From JBBQNJ01 sp038329845 (GTDB taxonomy: Bacteria; Planctomycetota; Phycisphaerae; Tepidisphaerales; Tepidisphaeraceae), in the NCBI GenBank assembly GCA_038329845.1, contig JBBQNJ010000022.1:1-62478 (forward strand): a DNA stretch of 62,478 nucleotides. Reading direction: 5' to 3'. The notes under the pieces are model-generated. The model was not told where the DNA came from, made no database searches, and was given only the letters and a program-made list of their open reading frames with translations. The translations under genes and the position numbers were made by a program. Positions 59,546 through 62,478 of the stretch are shown one piece after another. The number at the start of each line of letters is the position of its first letter. Position 1 is the stretch's first letter.

Positions 59546-62080
59546 TTATCGATTCAGAAATGAACGGATAGCGAACGTACCGTCGGAATGGATCGTCACC
59601 GACACCGCGCCCGATTCGTGGGTTCGCCACGCGGGACGATGCGACACCGTTTGGTCGAACTGCCGCTGTTTGGCCGTCAACGTGCGGTCATTGGAGCTGA
59701 GGATCGCCCGCGGGGCCACGGCGGCGATGAACTCGGCGGTGTTCGACTCGCAACTCCCATGATGCGGGGCGATGAGCACCTCGGCCCCGACCGACGGTGA
59801 GCTTCCGAGTAGTCCGGCGATACCGCCCGTCTGGATGTCGCCGGTAAATAGAATCGTTCGACCGGCGTATCGCAGCGCCAGCACCAGGCCGGCATCGTTG
59901 ACCCCCAGCCGGGGCTCGTCTCCCGGCCAAAGCACGTCCAGGCGGGTCCCATCCCCAAAGTCGATGTGGTCGCCTCGGCACAGGATCTTTTGGTTGCAGT
60001 TCGACTCACCCATCGCCTGCAACAGGCTCTCGGCCGCCGGGTTGCCTCGAGATTGCGCTGCGAAGAATGACGACGTGTAGATGGACTTCGCCACCCCCGA
60101 CTCGATGGCCGCTTCGATCCCACTGAGATGGTCGGCATTGGGATGGCTGATGAAGATCGCATCGATGCGCCGCAGTCCGTTGATGCGCAGATACGGTTCG
60201 ATGCACCGCCCGAAAATGTCGGGAAACGAGGCTGACCCGGCGTCGAAGAGAAGGGTTGACCCGCCGGGCGTCCGCACCACGGCGCAGTTTCCCGCCCCGA
60301 CATGCAGAACCGTCATTCGCAGTTCGCCGCGGTCGGCCAATCTGGCGGAAAATCCGCCCAACGCCGGTAGCATAAAAATCAGCGCCCCGGCCGAGATCGG
60401 CCCGAATCGATGGATCGACAAGCGGCGCACGAACGCCAGACTCGATGATCCGCTCGTCGCCGAAGCAATCAGCGGCATCCCCAACAGGAGATAGAACCCG
60501 GCGATCGCCCAAAGCGGCGGGGCGATGGTGGGCAGATCGCTGAGCGGCAGGCTCGCCAGGCCATCGACCAGCCCGCGCATCGACTGCATCGGCCACGCCG
60601 CCATCATCGCCCAGGTGCCCGCGGCACCGGGGAAGATCAGTGTCAGCATCACCTTCAGCAGTCCGCCGATCAGGCCGAAAAAGACCGGGATCGCCAGCAG
60701 GATGCTCGCCGGGATCGCCCACGGATTGAGCCGGTCGAAGTGGATCGCCACCAGCGGCGCCGACACCGCCCAGGCCACCAATCCCGCCGACATCGCCGCG
60801 ATCGTCGCAGACCGAAGCGCGCGACCCTGGCGCTGGAGAAAGGTGGGTCGATCCAGTCCAAAGCCGCGCAGCACGCGAAGGTCCGGGTCGTCAAACCAGC
60901 TCGACATCAGGCCGTGCAGCCGTCCGGCCAGCAGCATCAGACCCAGCACCACCCCGAAGCTCAGTTGAAACCCCGCGCCGAACAGGTCCATCGGATCGTA
61001 GATGAGCATCGCCAGGGCGCACAGACTTAGCAGTTGCGGCGGATCGACGCTTCGCCGGCAGATCGTCCCCGTCGCCAGCGCCATGCAGAGCAGCACCGAT
61101 CGCACGACCGGTGCCGAGGGCAGGGTGATCGCTCCATACAGCAGCACGAAGCCAATCCCGATGATCGCCGCGGCTCGAGGGCGCAGCCTCGCCACCCGGC
61201 AGATCAGGAACACGAACCCGCCCAGTACCGCCACGTGCATCCCGCTGATCGCCAGGTGATGGCTCGTGCCCGTGCGGATGAACTGCTGCTGCACCGAACG
61301 CATTTGCGGGTCTCGATCGCCCAGCAGCAACGCGCCAAGCAGGGCGTGATCGATCGCGCGCTCGGGCGTGAATCCCAGCTCGAGCAGGTGGCGCACCGAC
61401 TGGCGAATGCCGGTTAACCACCCCGGCGGCGGAGAGTCGAGGATCGACACGTTCGCGGCCCGTGCTACTGAAAATGAATTGAGAATCCGATCGCGCCGGT
61501 AGTAGCTCGCCCAGTCGAACTGCCCTGGATTCATCGCCGGCGCCGGTCGATCGAGCATCCCCAGCGCGACGAGCAACTGCCCCGATCGCAAGCGCGCGTG
61601 CGGCTCGGAAATCTGCAGAAGGACGGTCCCCGACGTCGCCTGCCAGCCGGTTTTTAGAAGAATCCGCCGCACGCTTGCGATCGCCACCTGCCGCGGCATC
61701 GCGGGACGCAATCCGCCGTCATCGGACGACACGATTCGCGGCGGATCGTCGATGTGCAATTCGATCCGCGCCAAACGCGGCGATTCGGACGCGAAAACGG
61801 AAATATGGTCGGGTGGAAAATGAGAGTGAAACAGCCGGGCGTGAATGGCCCCGGTAAGCGCCAGGCCCGCCGCGATACAGATCGACGATGCCCATCCCCG
61901 GCGGCGCAGCAGCGTCGCGGCGGCGATCAACCCCGCGAGGATCACCAGCGACAGCGCCGCCGGTGCCGTCAGCCGTTCATGCATGCTGATGCCCACGATA
62001 AACATCGCCACGGCACCGATCAGCGGCCGGCGGCGATGCCGGCTTCGTTGCGTCTGCAACCTATCCACTTCGGATCGCAT
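59546..62080 (-). CDS. comEC: ComEC/Rec2 DNA-uptake channel protein
   Basis: An 844-residue competence protein that forms the inner-membrane DNA channel. N-terminal helices and a DUF4131-type beta region (RIELHIDDPPRI) are followed by the competence domain with many helices (GTSHHLAISGMHVAVLGGFV, the conserved H-x-x-x-x-S-G-x-H signature). The C-terminal metallo-beta-lactamase domain has AIFISHPNADHLSGIEAAIE, FTGDIQTGGIAGLLGS and VLIAPHHGSCESN. ATG 62080; no ribosome site. It is convergent with the sugar operon. With pilT/pilB at 17-23 kb it suggests natural transformation. Confidence 0.93.
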   Translation of the reverse strand: MRSEVDRLQTQRSRHRRRPLIGAVAMFIVGISMHERLTAPAALSLVILAGLIAAATLLRRRGWASSICIAAGLALTGAIHARLFHSHFPPDHISVFASESPRLARIELHIDDPPRIVSSDDGGLRPAMPRQVAIASVRRILLKTGWQATSGTVLLQISEPHARLRSGQLLVALGMLDRPAPAMNPGQFDWASYYRRDRILNSFSVARAANVSILDSPPPGWLTGIRQSVRHLLELGFTPERAIDHALLGALLLGDRDPQMRSVQQQFIRTGTSHHLAISGMHVAVLGGFVFLICRVARLRPRAAAIIGIGFVLLYGAITLPSAPVVRSVLLCMALATGTICRRSVDPPQLLSLCALAMLIYDPMDLFGAGFQLSFGVVLGLMLLAGRLHGLMSSWFDDPDLRVLRGFGLDRPTFLQRQGRALRSATIAAMSAGLVAWAVSAPLVAIHFDRLNPWAIPASILLAIPVFFGLIGGLLKVMLTLIFPGAAGTWAMMAAWPMQSMRGLVDGLASLPLSDLPTIAPPLWAIAGFYLLLGMPLIASATSGSSSLAFVRRLSIHRFGPISAGALIFMLPALGGFSARLADRGELRMTVLHVGAGNCAVVRTPGGSTLLFDAGSASFPDIFGRCIEPYLRINGLRRIDAIFISHPNADHLSGIEAAIESGVAKSIYTSSFFAAQSRGNPAAESLLQAMGESNCNQKILCRGDHIDFGDGTRLDVLWPGDEPRLGVNDAGLVLALRYAGRTILFTGDIQTGGIAGLLGSSPSVGAEVLIAPHHGSCESNTAEFIAAVAPRAILSSNDRTLTAKQRQFDQTVSHRPAWRTHESGAVSVTIHSDGTFAIRSFLNR

Positions 62081-62478
62081 GGCGGGTGGGTATCAACCCG
62101 GATCATTGTACCCCACTGCCCCACAACACGCGATAGGGCACAACCCCGTCCCCAATGTATCCCTGCAAGCGATCCACGCCCTCAACCCATCCGCTCCCAA
62201 TGGGGAATCGTGGCCTGGGGAAAAAATGGGGACGCGCTTCTTCTTGCAATGGATACTATTGATACACTGTAATTTTGTTATATGTGTTAGGATTATATCG
62301 AGAAATAGCGACCGTCGGCGGAAAAGAAGCGCGTCCCGAATGCCATTCACTTAAGCCTCCCCACTCGCCACCGGTTTGTCGTAAGCGACTGCTGCAACTT
62401 TCTTTGTGTCAGACCGTCGCCGGGCGCGGCGGGGGAAGACTATAGTGGGGTTTGACCCAGTCCCCCAGTCCCCCAGCC
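62081..62478. other. Right-end intergenic region
   Basis: No gene visible. It contains the inverted-repeat element at 62229-62337, which has an A+T-rich interior unlike the rest of the window. CCCAGTCCCCCAGTCCCCCAG lies at the edge, with TATAGT near 62441 as a possible -10 box for a gene beyond the window. Confidence 0.5.
62229..62337. mobile_element. MITE-like element with 14-bp inverted repeats
   Basis: GGGACGCGCTTCTT (62229-62242) and its exact inverse AAGAAGCGCGTCCC (62324-62337) bound 81 A+T-rich bases. No transposase frame is inside. Similar GACGCGCTTCTT ends are, as I recall, common in elements mobilised by REP-associated Y1 transposases, but no such gene is seen here. Confidence 0.5.

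Noticed and set aside
1..62478. tRNA or rRNA genes
   Set aside because: No GGTTCGA-x-TCC arm in a suitable context or rRNA-like core was noticed on either strand by eye. A tRNAscan or Rfam search would settle it.

Overview
The window looks like chromosomal DNA of a Planctomycetota bacterium, most likely of the Phycisphaerae type. This is an inference from gene content: GC-rich codon use, four PEP-CTERM exported proteins, three H-X9-DG type pseudopilins with the GFTLVELLVVIG leader, five Gfo/Idh/MocA oxidoreductases, a sulfatase, two large DUF4159 proteins and many short dispersed repeats. I see no rRNA, tRNA, insertion sequence or classical CRISPR array.

Left part (1-17.2 kb): the C-terminal tail of an MscS-type channel, an aldo/keto reductase and divergent ruvB. 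A polysaccharide-use locus follows on the minus strand. Read in transcription order it is an AraR-like GntR/LacI regulator, a GH5 glycosidase with two N-terminal beta-sandwich-like modules, then two PEP-CTERM/pseudopilin gene pairs, a Gfo/Idh oxidoreductase and a zinc sugar dehydrogenase. A sixth dehydrogenase-like gene (Gfo/Idh) is divergent from the regulator. A 16-bp sequence occurs once near each of the two divergent starts, in opposite orientation, and looks like the regulator's operator.

Middle part (17.5-45 kb): two PilB/GspE-type ATPases around a PilT; two DUF4159/prenyltransferase-fold exported proteins and a shorter relative; a HAD phosphatase and a Gfo/Idh gene; an Flp-type pilin; a pseudo-receiver/PAS/GAF/receiver protein; a Vps4-like AAA ATPase and a polytopic TPR protein; a PEP-CTERM protein; an ABC exporter with a PDZ-like insertion; small membrane proteins; an HExxH lipoprotein; and a patatin-like lipoprotein.

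Right part (45-62.5 kb): GTP-type PEP carboxykinase behind a sigma70-like promoter with a Rex-like palindrome and followed by a clear terminator; a frameshifted nucleotidyltransferase remnant; a third regulator/PEP-CTERM/pseudopilin cassette (LacI type); a YjbQ protein; a sulfatase; and a translationally coupled sugar-catabolic operon (SIS, TIM-barrel isomerase, FAD oxidoreductase, phosphotriesterase-like hydrolase, two Gfo/Idh). comEC is at the end, followed by a MITE-like inverted repeat.

The most unusual signal is structural. At five unrelated genes a 31-37 bp segment that contains the stop codon is repeated once more downstream in direct orientation, always 66-72 bp away, leaving a 29-40 bp unrelated spacer. 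The five repeat sequences are unrelated to each other, so the geometry and the position over the stop codon are what is shared. I know of no described element that makes these '3-prime-end echoes'.
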